The notes under the pieces were generated by a model. The model made no database searches. It was not told the origin of the DNA and was given only the letters and a program-made list of their open reading frames with translations. DNA of 23,521 nucleotides from an archaeon (GTDB lineage: Archaea; Aenigmatarchaeota; Aenigmatarchaeia; GW2011-AR5; GCA-2688965): the NCBI GenBank assembly GCA_002688965.1, contig NZEE01000026.1:1-23521 (forward strand), in the 5' to 3' direction. Shown here in pieces: positions 6,292 to 12,365 of the stretch (positions are counted from its first letter, which is position 1; each line of letters starts with the position of its first letter). Position numbers and translations under genes: made by a program.

Positions 6292-6933
6292 ATGCAACAG
6301 TTAATTGAAATAAAAGAGTTTGAACCTTTGCAAAGGTTTGAAATAGAGATGAAATCCATGGGAATGAGTGAAGATAGTGTTGAAACATATTTACGTTTCA
6401 ATAAAGCACTAATTAAATTCGCAAACAAACCACTTATGGAAATAGATGAAACCGATATTAAGGGATTTTTAGTAATTCTCTTAGAAAATAATGCTAAAAA
6501 TGTCGCAAGTATGGCATTATCAGCAATCCGTTTCTTTCATCAAGGTGTATTGGAAAAGAAGTTTCCTGATCTAGAATACTCTGAAAAGCAAAAAAGAGAG
6601 GTTGATAGACAAAAAATGGTAAAAATGCTAAAATCAACCAAAAACATGAAGCACAAGTTGTTAATTGAGCTCGTCTTTGGATGTGGTTTGAAAGTCAGTG
6701 AGGCAATAAGACTAAAAAAAGAAGATATTAACATGAAAAAAAGCCTTATCAAAGTAAGGAGCAAAAAAGGAGATCATATGGTCAGAATTCCAAACCTAGT
6801 TGCTCGCGATTTAGCGTTTTTAACGCATTATTCTCAAAAAAAGAACCCTTATGTGTTCCAGCCAGCAACTGGACGCGAAAACCAAAAACATATTTCTAAA
6901 AAATGCGTTGAAAACATGTTAGTTTGTGCGTAA
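6292..6933 (+). pseudogene. Xer-type tyrosine recombinase, broken
   Basis: The 213 residues match the first three quarters of a XerA/XerC-like recombinase. There is an N-terminal SAM-like core-binding domain (about 15-85, with DSVETYLRFNKALIKFA) and then the start of the catalytic domain with VFGCGLKVSEAIRLKKEDI (about 128-146) and a β-hairpin Lys region VRSKKGD (155-161). Intact enzymes are about 280-300 residues. The box II His-x-x-Arg, the following His/Trp and the nucleophile Tyr are absent because the frame stops at VCA. In addition the first catalytic Arg of GLRVSE is Lys134. Both changes predict no strand cleavage. The stop is followed within 4 nt by the palindromic promoter of the next gene. 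A DNA-binding remnant role cannot be excluded. Confidence 0.8.
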
Positions 6934-6936
6934 ATA

Positions 6937-6954
6937 GAAGGTTTATAAACCTTC
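6937..6954 (+). promoter_or_regulatory. 18-bp perfect palindrome containing a TATA box
   Basis: gaaggtttataaaccttc is a perfect palindrome. Its centre tttataaa is a TATA box placing transcription start near 6972, ahead of the zinc-ribbon gene at 7010. The GAAGG arms could be an operator for a dimeric repressor that blocks TBP/TFB. Confidence 0.6.
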
Positions 6955-6973
6955 ATATAAGTCAAATTATATG

Positions 6974-6989
6974 GCATAAGTAATTATGC
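6974..6989 (+). promoter_or_regulatory. 5'-terminal mRNA hairpin before the zinc-ribbon gene
   Basis: GCATAA-GTAA-TTATGC forms a 6-bp stem with a 4-nt loop. If transcription starts near 6972, the hairpin is at the very 5' end of the mRNA, 7 nt before the GGAGG site (6997-7001). It could protect the 5' end or tune translation. Confidence 0.45.
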
Positions 6990-7009
6990 TAAATATGGAG
7001 GAAAAGATT

Positions 7010-7228
7010 ATGGAAGAACATAAAGGTCCTGGAAGAGATGGCCCACGAAGAGACGGTCCACGAAGAGACGGTCCACGAAGAGATGGCCCTCGAAGAGATT
7101 TCGGACCTAGAGAAATGCATAAAGCAACTTGTTCAGAATGTGGTAAAGAATGTGAAGTACCATTCAAACCAACTGAAGGAAGACCTGTTTTCTGCCGAGA
7201 TTGTTTTGCAAAAAAGAAAAGATTCTAA
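7010..7228 (+). CDS. CxxC-x17-CxxC zinc-ribbon protein with RDGPR repeats
   Basis: A 72-residue protein. The start at 7010 is chosen because GGAGG lies 8 nt before it; an ATG at 6986 in the same frame lies within the leader hairpin. Residues 9-28 are four copies of RDGPR, a flexible Arg-rich tail likely to bind RNA. Residues 41-65 are a zinc ribbon with CSEC (41-44) and CRDC (62-65) spaced by exactly 17 residues, plus an extra Cys48 and the family stretch VPFKPTEGRPVFCRDCF. This domain is common in candidate-phyla bacteria and DPANN archaea, often with Arg/Gly-rich tails. A nucleic-acid role is inferred. The gene has its own palindromic promoter and a T-rich end. Confidence 0.85.
   Translation: MEEHKGPGRDGPRRDGPRRDGPRRDGPRRDFGPREMHKATCSECGKECEVPFKPTEGRPVFCRDCFAKKKRF
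7034..7093 (+). repeat. Four tandem 15-bp repeats coding RDGPR
   Basis: The unit agagacggtccacga and close variants occur four times in register. Only synonymous changes (gac/gat, ggt/ggc, cca/cct) separate the copies, so the peptide is conserved while the DNA drifts. Confidence 0.9.
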
Positions 7229-7260
7229 GTTAGTTAGATAGATTTCTTACAATTAAGTGA

Positions 7261-7285
7261 TTTTTTATTATATTATTTTTATTTT
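7261..7285 (+). terminator. T-rich transcription terminator
   Basis: A run of T with few interruptions follows the zinc-ribbon gene by 32 nt, the usual form of archaeal intrinsic termination. It could alternatively include a promoter for the structured segment that follows. Confidence 0.45.
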
Positions 7286-7287
7286 AA

Positions 7288-7338
7288 GCGGCCATAGCTA
7301 GGTATTCTAAGCCCACGACGTGGGCTCGTTCTTCTTAG
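7288..7338 (+). other. GC-rich structured intergenic segment, possible small RNA
   Basis: The segment stands out from its AT-rich surroundings. GCCCAC-GAC-GTGGGC (7311-7325) is a strong hairpin, and CTAAG (7307-7311) could pair with CTTAG (7334-7338) around it. The start, GCGGCCATAGC at 7288-7298, resembles the 5' end of archaeal 5S rRNA, and AAGCCCAC (7309-7316) resembles its loop region, but the rest of a 5S gene is missing. It could be a small RNA, the 3' end of the upstream mRNA, or a 5S-derived fragment. The promoter of the next gene starts at its 3' end. Confidence 0.3.
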
Positions 7339-7347
7339 TTTTTAAAC
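7338..7347 (+). promoter_or_regulatory. TATA-like box for the gene at 7369
   Basis: gtttttaaac is centred 26 nt before the ATG, predicting a leaderless mRNA. A gaaggtgt Shine-Dalgarno-like string (7361-7368) also touches the start codon. Confidence 0.5.
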
Positions 7348-7368
7348 TTTTTCTCATATAGAAGGTGT

Positions 7369-7626
7369 ATGACACAAGAAGCACCTAAACGATATATGTT
7401 TGCAGATATTGGAGAAACAAAAGTCTGGACACCAGATGGATATGCAACAGTTCCTATTGATATAGCAACAGACTTATTACCTGACAAACTATCTTTAGGT
7501 CAACAAGTTCTTAGAGCAAACCAGCAAAATTCTAGATTAATTACTGCAGGAGAATGGTATCAAGCAGAAGGCGCTCTTGAAGAGTTAGATGGTCCAGTGG
7601 AAACAGCATTTTTACGAGATATGTAA
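7369..7626 (+). CDS. Orphan protein, N-terminal part before an in-frame TAA
   Basis: Eighty-five residues from ATG 7369 to TAA 7624-7626. The same reading frame stays open after this stop until 8157, so this is probably the first third of a 262-residue gene. The protein is soluble, with no recognised motif; it contains KVWTPDGYATVPIDIATDL. It has a good promoter box upstream. As it stands only a truncated product would be made. Confidence 0.6.
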   Translation: MTQEAPKRYMFADIGETKVWTPDGYATVPIDIATDLLPDKLSLGQQVLRANQQNSRLITAGEWYQAEGALEELDGPVETAFLRDM

Positions 7627-8157
7627 GAACCAAGACAATGGACTAATGGCGGAATCCAAGTTCGCTATGAAACAACTGGAACTATTCTTGATTATGAACA
7701 TGGACAAACTCATGGTGGAAAAGAAAGAAAATGGCGCTATGGTTTTGTTATTCAAAACCCATTAGTTGATGATGAAGGAAATTTAGTAAGAGATTCTAAT
7801 GGAATAATTGAAGGAGCACAGAGATGGCAAATGCCACTTCCAATGCATTCTGGTGAAATAAAACATATGCCAGGAGAATATGATCCATTATTTGATACTT
7901 TATTTGGAATGACAGATGCAGTAGTTAGACTTCCAGATGTTATTGGTAAAGGGGTTCAAGGTAAGGTTGGCCCATATTTCAGATATGTACGTCCAAAAGA
8001 AGCAAGAGTAGTTCGTGGAGTTTGGGGTAAACGTGGGTTTAAGGAGAGTGCTCAATATAATGTATTCTTATTATGGGGCGTTGATCATGGTTACACGGAT
8101 CTAGCAGCTAGAATGTGTCGTGATAAATCAAAACAAGATAAACAAGAAGCAGCTTAA
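7627..8157 (+). pseudogene. Orphan protein, C-terminal part after the in-frame TAA
   Basis: This stretch continues the frame of 7369-7626 for 176 more codons without any stop, beginning EPRQWTNGGIQVRYET and ending in the basic tail KSKQDKQEAA. The first internal ATG lies at 7831 (108 residues), but it has no promoter or Shine-Dalgarno and about 68 coding-quality codons precede it. Codon use and amino-acid composition match the neighbours on both sides of the stop, so any mutation is recent or the base is a sequencing error. No family is recognised. Charged, Trp/Tyr-rich sequence (RKWRYGFVIQNP, GVWGKRGF) suggests a folded soluble protein. Confidence 0.6.
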
Positions 8158-8166
8158 TCTTATATA
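8158..8166 (+). promoter_or_regulatory. TATA box for the gene at 8188
   Basis: cttatatac-type box centred 26 nt before the ATG; it begins at the stop of the preceding frame. Confidence 0.5.
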
Positions 8167-8187
8167 CCCTTTTTCTAAACATCTATC

Positions 8188-8553
8188 ATGGTTTTGTTAT
8201 ATGTTACAGTTATAGCAGTTATTGTTGCAGCTTTAGCAATAATAATGTTATGGGCAAAAAAAACTGGAAAAATAAAGAGTTTTGACAAAGAAACAGATTA
8301 CAGAACTTATTTCATAATAGGAATTATTTGGATGGCTGTAGGAGTTCCATTAGGTATAGGAGAAGGATTTTCACCACTATGGATAATTGGTTTAGTATTC
8401 ATGGGTGTTGGACTTGCAAATAGAGATAAATGGAAAGAACCAAAGAAATCTAAATTATCTCCTAAACAAAGAAAAAAGATGATATTACTTATTATTGTTG
8501 GTACAGCTGTTCTTGCAGTAGTATTAGCTACTTTCTTGGTATTGAAAGGATAA
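8188..8553 (+). CDS. Four-TM membrane protein of unknown function
   Basis: A 121-residue protein with hydrophobic segments at about 3-22, 42-58, 62-78 and 96-118. Basic loops (KKTGKIKSFDKETDYR, and KEPKKSKLSPKQRKK before the last helix) should be cytoplasmic. No conserved polar residues in the membrane point to transport. It stands alone, with its own leaderless-type promoter, between the split orphan gene and rubrerythrin. Function unknown. Confidence 0.7.
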   Translation: MVLLYVTVIAVIVAALAIIMLWAKKTGKIKSFDKETDYRTYFIIGIIWMAVGVPLGIGEGFSPLWIIGLVFMGVGLANRDKWKEPKKSKLSPKQRKKMILLIIVGTAVLAVVLATFLVLKG

Positions 8554-8578
8554 TTTTTAACACCTAGTTAAAACAAAC

Positions 8579-8588
8579 ATATAAAAAC
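8579..8588 (+). promoter_or_regulatory. TATA box of rubrerythrin
   Basis: atataaaaac preceded by A-rich sequence is centred about 26 nt before the ATG at 8609. Confidence 0.55.
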
Positions 8589-8608
8589 GCTTAAATAAAT
8601 TCTATTCT

Positions 8609-9178
8609 ATGAAACAAACAATTGAAAACCTAGCAAAGGCTTTTATCGGAGAAAGCCAAGCTCGCAATAGATATACAATGTATGCAAAGGTTGCAAAAAA
8701 AGAAGGATTTGAACAAATATCTGAAATTTTTCTTCTAACAGCTGATAACGAACGAGAACATGCAAAATGGAACTTCCTTATGTTAAATAAGCTAACAAAA
8801 GGAAAAGAAGTTTCAGTTGATGCAGGATGCCCTACAGTTATTGGAAATACTGCAACAAACCTAAAAGCAGCAATTGAAGGTGAACATTATGAGACAACAA
8901 CAATGTATCCTGAGTTTGCAAAAGCAGCTGCTAAGGAAGGTTTGAAAGCTGTTGCTGAACGTTTATCAGCAATAGGAATTGCAGAAAAACATCATGAAGA
9001 AAGGTACAAAGATTTATTAAAACAAGTCCAAGGAAAGGCTATTTTGAAAAAATCCAAAAATGTCAAATGGGTATGTAGAAAATGTGGTTTTGTACATGAA
9101 GATAAAGAACCGCCAAAAAATTGCCCTGCATGCAGTCATCCAAAGGAATATTTTGAATTAAGATGCGAGTGTTATTGA
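8609..9178 (+). CDS. rbr: Rubrerythrin
   Basis: A 189-residue rubrerythrin. The N-terminal four-helix domain carries the di-iron ligands in ESQARNRY (15-22), DNEREHA (46-52), EGEHYE (90-95) and EKHHEERY (126-133). The C-terminal rubredoxin-like domain has CRKC (156-159) and CPAC (172-175) for the Fe(Cys)4 site that passes electrons to the di-iron centre. The enzyme reduces hydrogen peroxide in anaerobes and microaerophiles. Two further cysteines close the chain (CEC, 186-188), an unusual ending. It works naturally with the superoxide reductase at 9777, which produces peroxide. Confidence 0.96.
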   Translation: MKQTIENLAKAFIGESQARNRYTMYAKVAKKEGFEQISEIFLLTADNEREHAKWNFLMLNKLTKGKEVSVDAGCPTVIGNTATNLKAAIEGEHYETTTMYPEFAKAAAKEGLKAVAERLSAIGIAEKHHEERYKDLLKQVQGKAILKKSKNVKWVCRKCGFVHEDKEPPKNCPACSHPKEYFELRCECY

Positions 9179-9195
9179 TTTCCTTTTTTCATTCT

Positions 9196-9203
9196 TTTTA
9201 TAC
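9196..9203 (+). promoter_or_regulatory. TATA box for the gene at 9225
   Basis: tttttata centred about 26 nt before the ATG. The 16-bp palindrome at 9207-9222 fills the space between box and start. Confidence 0.5.
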
Positions 9204-9206
9204 TAT

Positions 9207-9222
9207 CTATTCTATAGAATAG
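9207..9222. repeat. 16-bp perfect palindrome CTATTCTATAGAATAG
   Basis: It lies between the TATA box and the ATG of the gene at 9225, where a bound dimer would block transcription start. Partial copies occur next to two other starts: tctattctat at 8601-8610 (rubrerythrin) and ctattctatag at 14674-14684 (taw2 upstream region). Confidence 0.6.
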
Positions 9223-9224
9223 AC

Positions 9225-9629
9225 ATGGCAAAAAGGAAAAAACCACCTGTAAAAAAAACCAAAAATGTTACAGTATTAGCAAAAGGTAAAACAAGAGAAG
9301 AAGAAGAAAGATTTTATGACAGATTTTCAGCCAGACAATTAAATGCGGTTTTATTACTAATACTTGCTACTACATTCCTTGTTCAAGGAATAATGAATTA
9401 TCTTGAAATGTTTGGAATGCAGGAATTTGTAAAACCATGGCTTACATGGATATTATTCTCATTATTATTGTTAATTTCGTCTGTAGTAACAATTACCTTA
9501 GGAGGTATATTGTTTCCGCTTAAAGTCAAACGAGAAGTAAATATTATAAGTTTTATATCATTCATATTTGGATTTATATTCTTCATAGTTGCACTATTCT
9601 TCTTACTATTTATAATTTTACTAGCTTAA
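9225..9629 (+). CDS. Three-TM membrane protein with basic N-terminus
   Basis: A 134-residue protein. The first 36 residues are soluble and strongly basic then acidic (KRKKPPVKKTK, TREEEERF), followed by hydrophobic segments at about 39-58, 72-95 and 107-133. The Lys-rich tail could touch nucleic acid or acidic membrane lipids. No family is recognised. The micro-ORF at 9649 follows within 20 nt and is probably co-transcribed. The palindrome in the promoter suggests specific control. Confidence 0.7.
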   Translation: MAKRKKPPVKKTKNVTVLAKGKTREEEERFYDRFSARQLNAVLLLILATTFLVQGIMNYLEMFGMQEFVKPWLTWILFSLLLLISSVVTITLGGILFPLKVKREVNIISFISFIFGFIFFIVALFFLLFIILLA

Positions 9630-9648
9630 GATAAACGGAGGTTTAATT

Positions 9649-9705
9649 ATGGGATGCTGTTGTTGCGACGACGATAAAGATAAGAAGAAAAAGAAGAAAA
9701 AGTGA
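9649..9705 (+). CDS. 18-residue Cys4-Asp-Lys micro-protein
   Basis: The sequence MGCCCCDDDKDKKKKKKK is preceded by a textbook GGAGG site (9636-9640) 8 nt before the ATG and followed by a T-rich terminator. Four adjacent cysteines, four Asp and eight Lys leave almost no other residues. The Cys cluster could bind metal or be lipid-modified, and the Lys tail could bind nucleic acid or membrane; these are inferences. The strong ribosome site in a genome that rarely uses one argues that it is translated. It has no recognised family and is too short for most gene finders. Confidence 0.55.
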   Translation: MGCCCCDDDKDKKKKKKK

Positions 9706-9740
9706 TTTTTAAACATTATTTATTTTTTCAATTTTATTTT
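9706..9740 (+). terminator. T-rich terminator after the micro-ORF
   Basis: Several T runs (9706-9710, 9723-9728, 9732-9740) follow the stop directly, as expected for archaeal termination. Confidence 0.5.
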
Positions 9741-9745
9741 AAAAG

Positions 9746-9754
9746 TATTATATC
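9746..9754 (+). promoter_or_regulatory. TATA box of the superoxide reductase gene
   Basis: tattatatc centred about 26 nt before the ATG at 9777; predicts a leaderless mRNA. Confidence 0.5.
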
Positions 9755-9776
9755 CAATTATTTCTAGGGTGTTTCT

Positions 9777-10046
9777 ATGAGTGAAATTCATACAATAGAT
9801 GAAGAAGGAAATGAAAAACATGTGCCAGTTATAGAAAAAACAGAAAATGGTATAAAAATTAAAGTTGGTTCAGTTCCTCATCCAATGGAAGAAGAGCATT
9901 ATATTCAATGGATTGAGATTGAATCTGATGGAAAAAAACAGAAAAAAGACCTAAACCCAGGCGATTTGCCCGAAGCTGAATTTAAAACAACTGAAAACGT
10001 TATAGCATTTGCAATGTGCAATGTTCATGGTATATGGAAGAGTTAA
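9777..10046 (+). CDS. Superoxide reductase (neelaredoxin type, short)
   Basis: An 89-residue superoxide reductase domain. The active-site iron ligands can be read in order: Glu13 and His15 (EKHVPVIE), His35 (VGSVPHPM), His41 (EEEHYIQW), Cys81 and His84 (CNVHGIWKS). These match the Glu/His4/Cys centre of neelaredoxins. The enzyme reduces superoxide to peroxide without making oxygen. The protein is shorter than most neelaredoxins (about 110-125 residues), and the N-terminal Cys4 desulforedoxin domain of desulfoferrodoxins is absent. The glycosylase gene follows after 1 nt, so superoxide removal and repair of oxidised DNA are co-expressed. Confidence 0.92.
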   Translation: MSEIHTIDEEGNEKHVPVIEKTENGIKIKVGSVPHPMEEEHYIQWIEIESDGKKQKKDLNPGDLPEAEFKTTENVIAFAMCNVHGIWKS

Positions 10047-10047
10047 T

Positions 10048-10671
10048 ATGAAAAAACTTCTAAAAGAACTTGAGATTCTACGAAATAGCAAAATAAAACC
10101 TGTAGTTAATCAGAAAATGAAAGAATTCAAAGAACTTGGTAAAAGATCAAACAAAGAACTTTTTAAAGAACTCTGCTTTTGTCTACTAACTGCAAACTAT
10201 AATGCTGTAGGTGGCATTAAGATTCAAAAAGCAATTAACAACGGTTTCTACACATTAAATGAAAAACAACTCTCTAAAAAACTCAAAGAATTAGGACACA
10301 GATTTCCAAATGCACGTGCAAAATACATTGCAGAAGCACAGCAACATAAAACAAAATTAAAGTCAATATTAGCTAATACTGAAGATCAAGAAGCAAGAGA
10401 GTGGTTAGTGCAAAATGTAAAAGGATTAGGCATGAAAGAAGCTTCTCACTTTCTAAGAAATATAGGACATGAAAATTTAGCAATAATTGATTTTCATATT
10501 ATAGATATTTTAGCTGATAATAAATTAATAGAAAAACCAAAAACAATGACACCTAATAAATATTTGGAAATAGAACAAATTCTAAAAGATTTAGGGAAAA
10601 AAATAAATATGAATATGTCAGAATTAGATTTATATCTCTGGTATATGGAGACAGGTAAGATTTTGAAATGA
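10048..10671 (+). CDS. ogg: 8-oxoguanine DNA glycosylase/AP lyase, archaeal Ogg2
   Basis: A 207-residue HhH-GPD enzyme, the same length as the Methanocaldococcus Ogg2 enzyme. The helix-hairpin-helix VKGLGMKEASHFLRN holds the catalytic Lys130, and AIIDFHI holds the catalytic Asp148, one residue from the positions known in that enzyme (129 and 147). It removes 8-oxoguanine and cleaves the abasic site. The start is taken at 10048, directly after the stop of the superoxide reductase gene; a longer form from 10009 would only read through that gene in another frame. It ends in the promoter of the ZIP gene. Confidence 0.93.
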   Translation: MKKLLKELEILRNSKIKPVVNQKMKEFKELGKRSNKELFKELCFCLLTANYNAVGGIKIQKAINNGFYTLNEKQLSKKLKELGHRFPNARAKYIAEAQQHKTKLKSILANTEDQEAREWLVQNVKGLGMKEASHFLRNIGHENLAIIDFHIIDILADNKLIEKPKTMTPNKYLEIEQILKDLGKKINMNMSELDLYLWYMETGKILK

Positions 10672-10679
10672 TTTATATC
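10670..10679 (+). promoter_or_regulatory. TATA box of the ZIP transporter gene
   Basis: gatttatatc is centred 26 nt before the ATG at 10700 and overlaps the stop codon of ogg. Confidence 0.5.
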
Positions 10680-10699
10680 CAAGAAACACAGTAATATTT

Positions 10700-11443
10700 A
10701 TGTCTGAATTATTATTTGCTTTGATAAGTGTAATATTAGTGAGTCTTGTATCACTAATAGGAATAATCACTTTTTCAATTAATATCAAAAAACTTAGTAA
10801 AATTCTAATTTATTTAGTAAGTTTCTCAGTAGGTGCCTTATTTGGAGGAGCTTTTCTTCATTTATTGCCAGAAGCAGTTGCATCTATTGGATTAACTGTT
10901 GAGGTTTCTATGGCTTTACTTTCAGGAATAATAGTATTCTTTGTTCTAGAAAAATTTGTTCATTGGCACCACTGCCACGATATAGATTGTGTACAAGAAC
11001 CAAGACACATTGCATACATGAACATTGCAGGAGAGATTATTCACAATTTTATAGATGGTTTAGTAATAGGATCTGCATACATTGTCAATGTATCTGCAGG
11101 AATAAGTGTCACATTAGCAGTAATATTCCATGAAATACCTCAAGAAATAGGAGATTTCGCTGTTTTGATACATAGCGGATTCTCAAGAAAAAAAGCATTA
11201 ATTTCAAATTTCCTAGTAGCATTAACTTCTATAATAGGAGTTATTGCATCATTTGCAATGGCAACATATTTCCAAGCTTTACTACCATTATTATTACCAT
11301 TTGCAGCAGGCGGGTTTATCTACATTGCAGGTACAGACCTAATACCGGAATTACACAAAGAATCTGGACTTAAACGTTCATTTGGTCAGCTTGTAATGTT
11401 TGTTTTAGGTATAGCAATCATGTATGCACTGCTATTACAATAG
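10700..11443 (+). CDS. ZIP-family divalent metal transporter
   Basis: A 247-residue membrane protein with about eight helices. The two metal-binding signatures are HNFIDG (115-120) in helix 4 and HEIPQE (144-149) in helix 5. A cytoplasmic His/Cys-rich loop (HWHHCHDIDC, about 88-97) precedes helix 4, as in many ZIP proteins. The protein takes up Zn2+, Fe2+ or similar ions into the cytoplasm. Its place after rubrerythrin and superoxide reductase, both iron enzymes, makes iron supply a reasonable guess, but the substrate cannot be read from sequence. Confidence 0.94.
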   Translation: MSELLFALISVILVSLVSLIGIITFSINIKKLSKILIYLVSFSVGALFGGAFLHLLPEAVASIGLTVEVSMALLSGIIVFFVLEKFVHWHHCHDIDCVQEPRHIAYMNIAGEIIHNFIDGLVIGSAYIVNVSAGISVTLAVIFHEIPQEIGDFAVLIHSGFSRKKALISNFLVALTSIIGVIASFAMATYFQALLPLLLPFAAGGFIYIAGTDLIPELHKESGLKRSFGQLVMFVLGIAIMYALLLQ

Positions 11444-11484
11444 ATATATATGCTTGAGGAAACAATTATTATTAGGTAATTATA

Positions 11485-11739
11485 ATGTGCAGATTAATGA
11501 AAAAAATGAAAAACACGTCACCAAAAGTGCTTATGGCATACGCTCTAGGTAAATTCCTCGGAGGACTCGGAATTGGAATTTTACTTGTAAGTTATTTGCC
11601 TGATGCAATGGCAACCGATAGTTGGATAACTACAGGTTGGGTTGTCTTTGCAATAGCAGTAATAATTGGCATTGCAGTTCTTAGAGAACTTCATAGAAAA
11701 AGATCTATTGTAGAAAAAATAGCTGAAAGATTTGATTAA
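11485..11739 (+). CDS. Small two-TM membrane protein
   Basis: An 84-residue protein. The N-terminus is basic (MCRLMKKMKNTSPK), then come a Gly-rich hydrophobic segment (about 20-38, GKFLGGLGIGILLV) and a second at about 48-65, then the basic tail RELHRKRSIVEKIAERFD. Both ends should be cytoplasmic. Another possible start is the ATG at 11497. Its stop codon shares TTAA with the adenylate kinase gene from the other strand. No family is recognised. Confidence 0.6.
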   Translation: MCRLMKKMKNTSPKVLMAYALGKFLGGLGIGILLVSYLPDAMATDSWITTGWVVFAIAVIIGIAVLRELHRKRSIVEKIAERFD

Positions 11740-12365
11740 TCTAAAACAGCTTTTTCAACTCTTTTAGAAACCTCTTCTATTGAGCCTTTGCTACTGACTC
11801 TAACAACAACGCCTTTTTTCTCATAATGTTTTATAACAGGCATTACTTTTTTTTCAAAGAACTGAAGTCGCTGTTTTATAGCAGCTGGTTTATCATCTTC
11901 TCTTTGATATAATTTGCCACTACATTTATTACATACACCTTCTTTCTTTGGAACTTTACTAGGAATATTATATATTTCACCACATTCTTTGCAAGTCCAT
12001 CTTCCACCTAAACGTTTAACAATTTCTTTTTCAGATAATTCCATTACAACTAGTTTATCAACAGTGGCAATTTTATCAATAGAATTTGCTTGATCCATAT
12101 CTCTTGGAAAACCATCAATTATAATTCCTTTTTTATATTTTGGACTTTTCAAAGATTTTTTCAGTATTTTAATAGTCCATTCAAATGGAACAAGTTTTCC
12201 TGCTTTAACATAAGAATCAATTTTTTTTCCTAGAGCACTCTTTTCTTTTGCAGCTTCACGTAAAGCATCACCCATTGAAAAATGATTTATTCCTATTTTC
12301 TTACCTATTATTTTTGCATGAGTACCTTTTCCAGTTCCTGAAGCTCCGAGAAAAACTATAATCAT
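11736..12365 (-). CDS. adk: Adenylate kinase with zinc-binding lid
   Basis: A 209-residue bacterial-type (long-lid) adenylate kinase converting ATP + AMP to 2 ADP. The P-loop is GASGTGKGT (7-15), the AMP site includes GFPRD (85-89), and the lid (about 119-160) carries a complete four-cysteine zinc site Cys125/Cys128/Cys145/Cys148. Many archaea instead use a different trimeric enzyme, so this type suggests old transfer or the DPANN pattern. It overlaps the upstream kinase gene by 4 nt (ATGA) and is translated with it. Confidence 0.95.
   Translation of the reverse strand: MIIVFLGASGTGKGTHAKIIGKKIGINHFSMGDALREAAKEKSALGKKIDSYVKAGKLVPFEWTIKILKKSLKSPKYKKGIIIDGFPRDMDQANSIDKIATVDKLVVMELSEKEIVKRLGGRWTCKECGEIYNIPSKVPKKEGVCNKCSGKLYQREDDKPAAIKQRLQFFEKKVMPVIKHYEKKGVVVRVSSKGSIEEVSKRVEKAVLD

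Noticed and set aside
7034..7093. CRISPR-like tandem repeat
   Set aside because: The repeats are directly adjacent 15-bp units within a coding gene, with no spacers and no cas genes in the window.
7038..7241. Frame overlapping the zinc-ribbon gene, giving HEETV repeats
   Set aside because: It is the +1 reading of the same 15-bp repeats. The zinc-ribbon frame has the promoter, Shine-Dalgarno and conserved Cys motif, and its repeats vary only at synonymous sites of that frame.
7288..7338. A functional 5S rRNA gene
   Set aside because: Only two short pieces resemble 5S; the total length, helix I closing strand (GCCGC at the 3' end) and the rest are absent.
9777..10671. Fusion of superoxide reductase and glycosylase through the frame opening at 10009
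   Set aside because: The two lie in different frames; the stop at 10044-10046 and ATG at 10048 define two separate adjacent genes.
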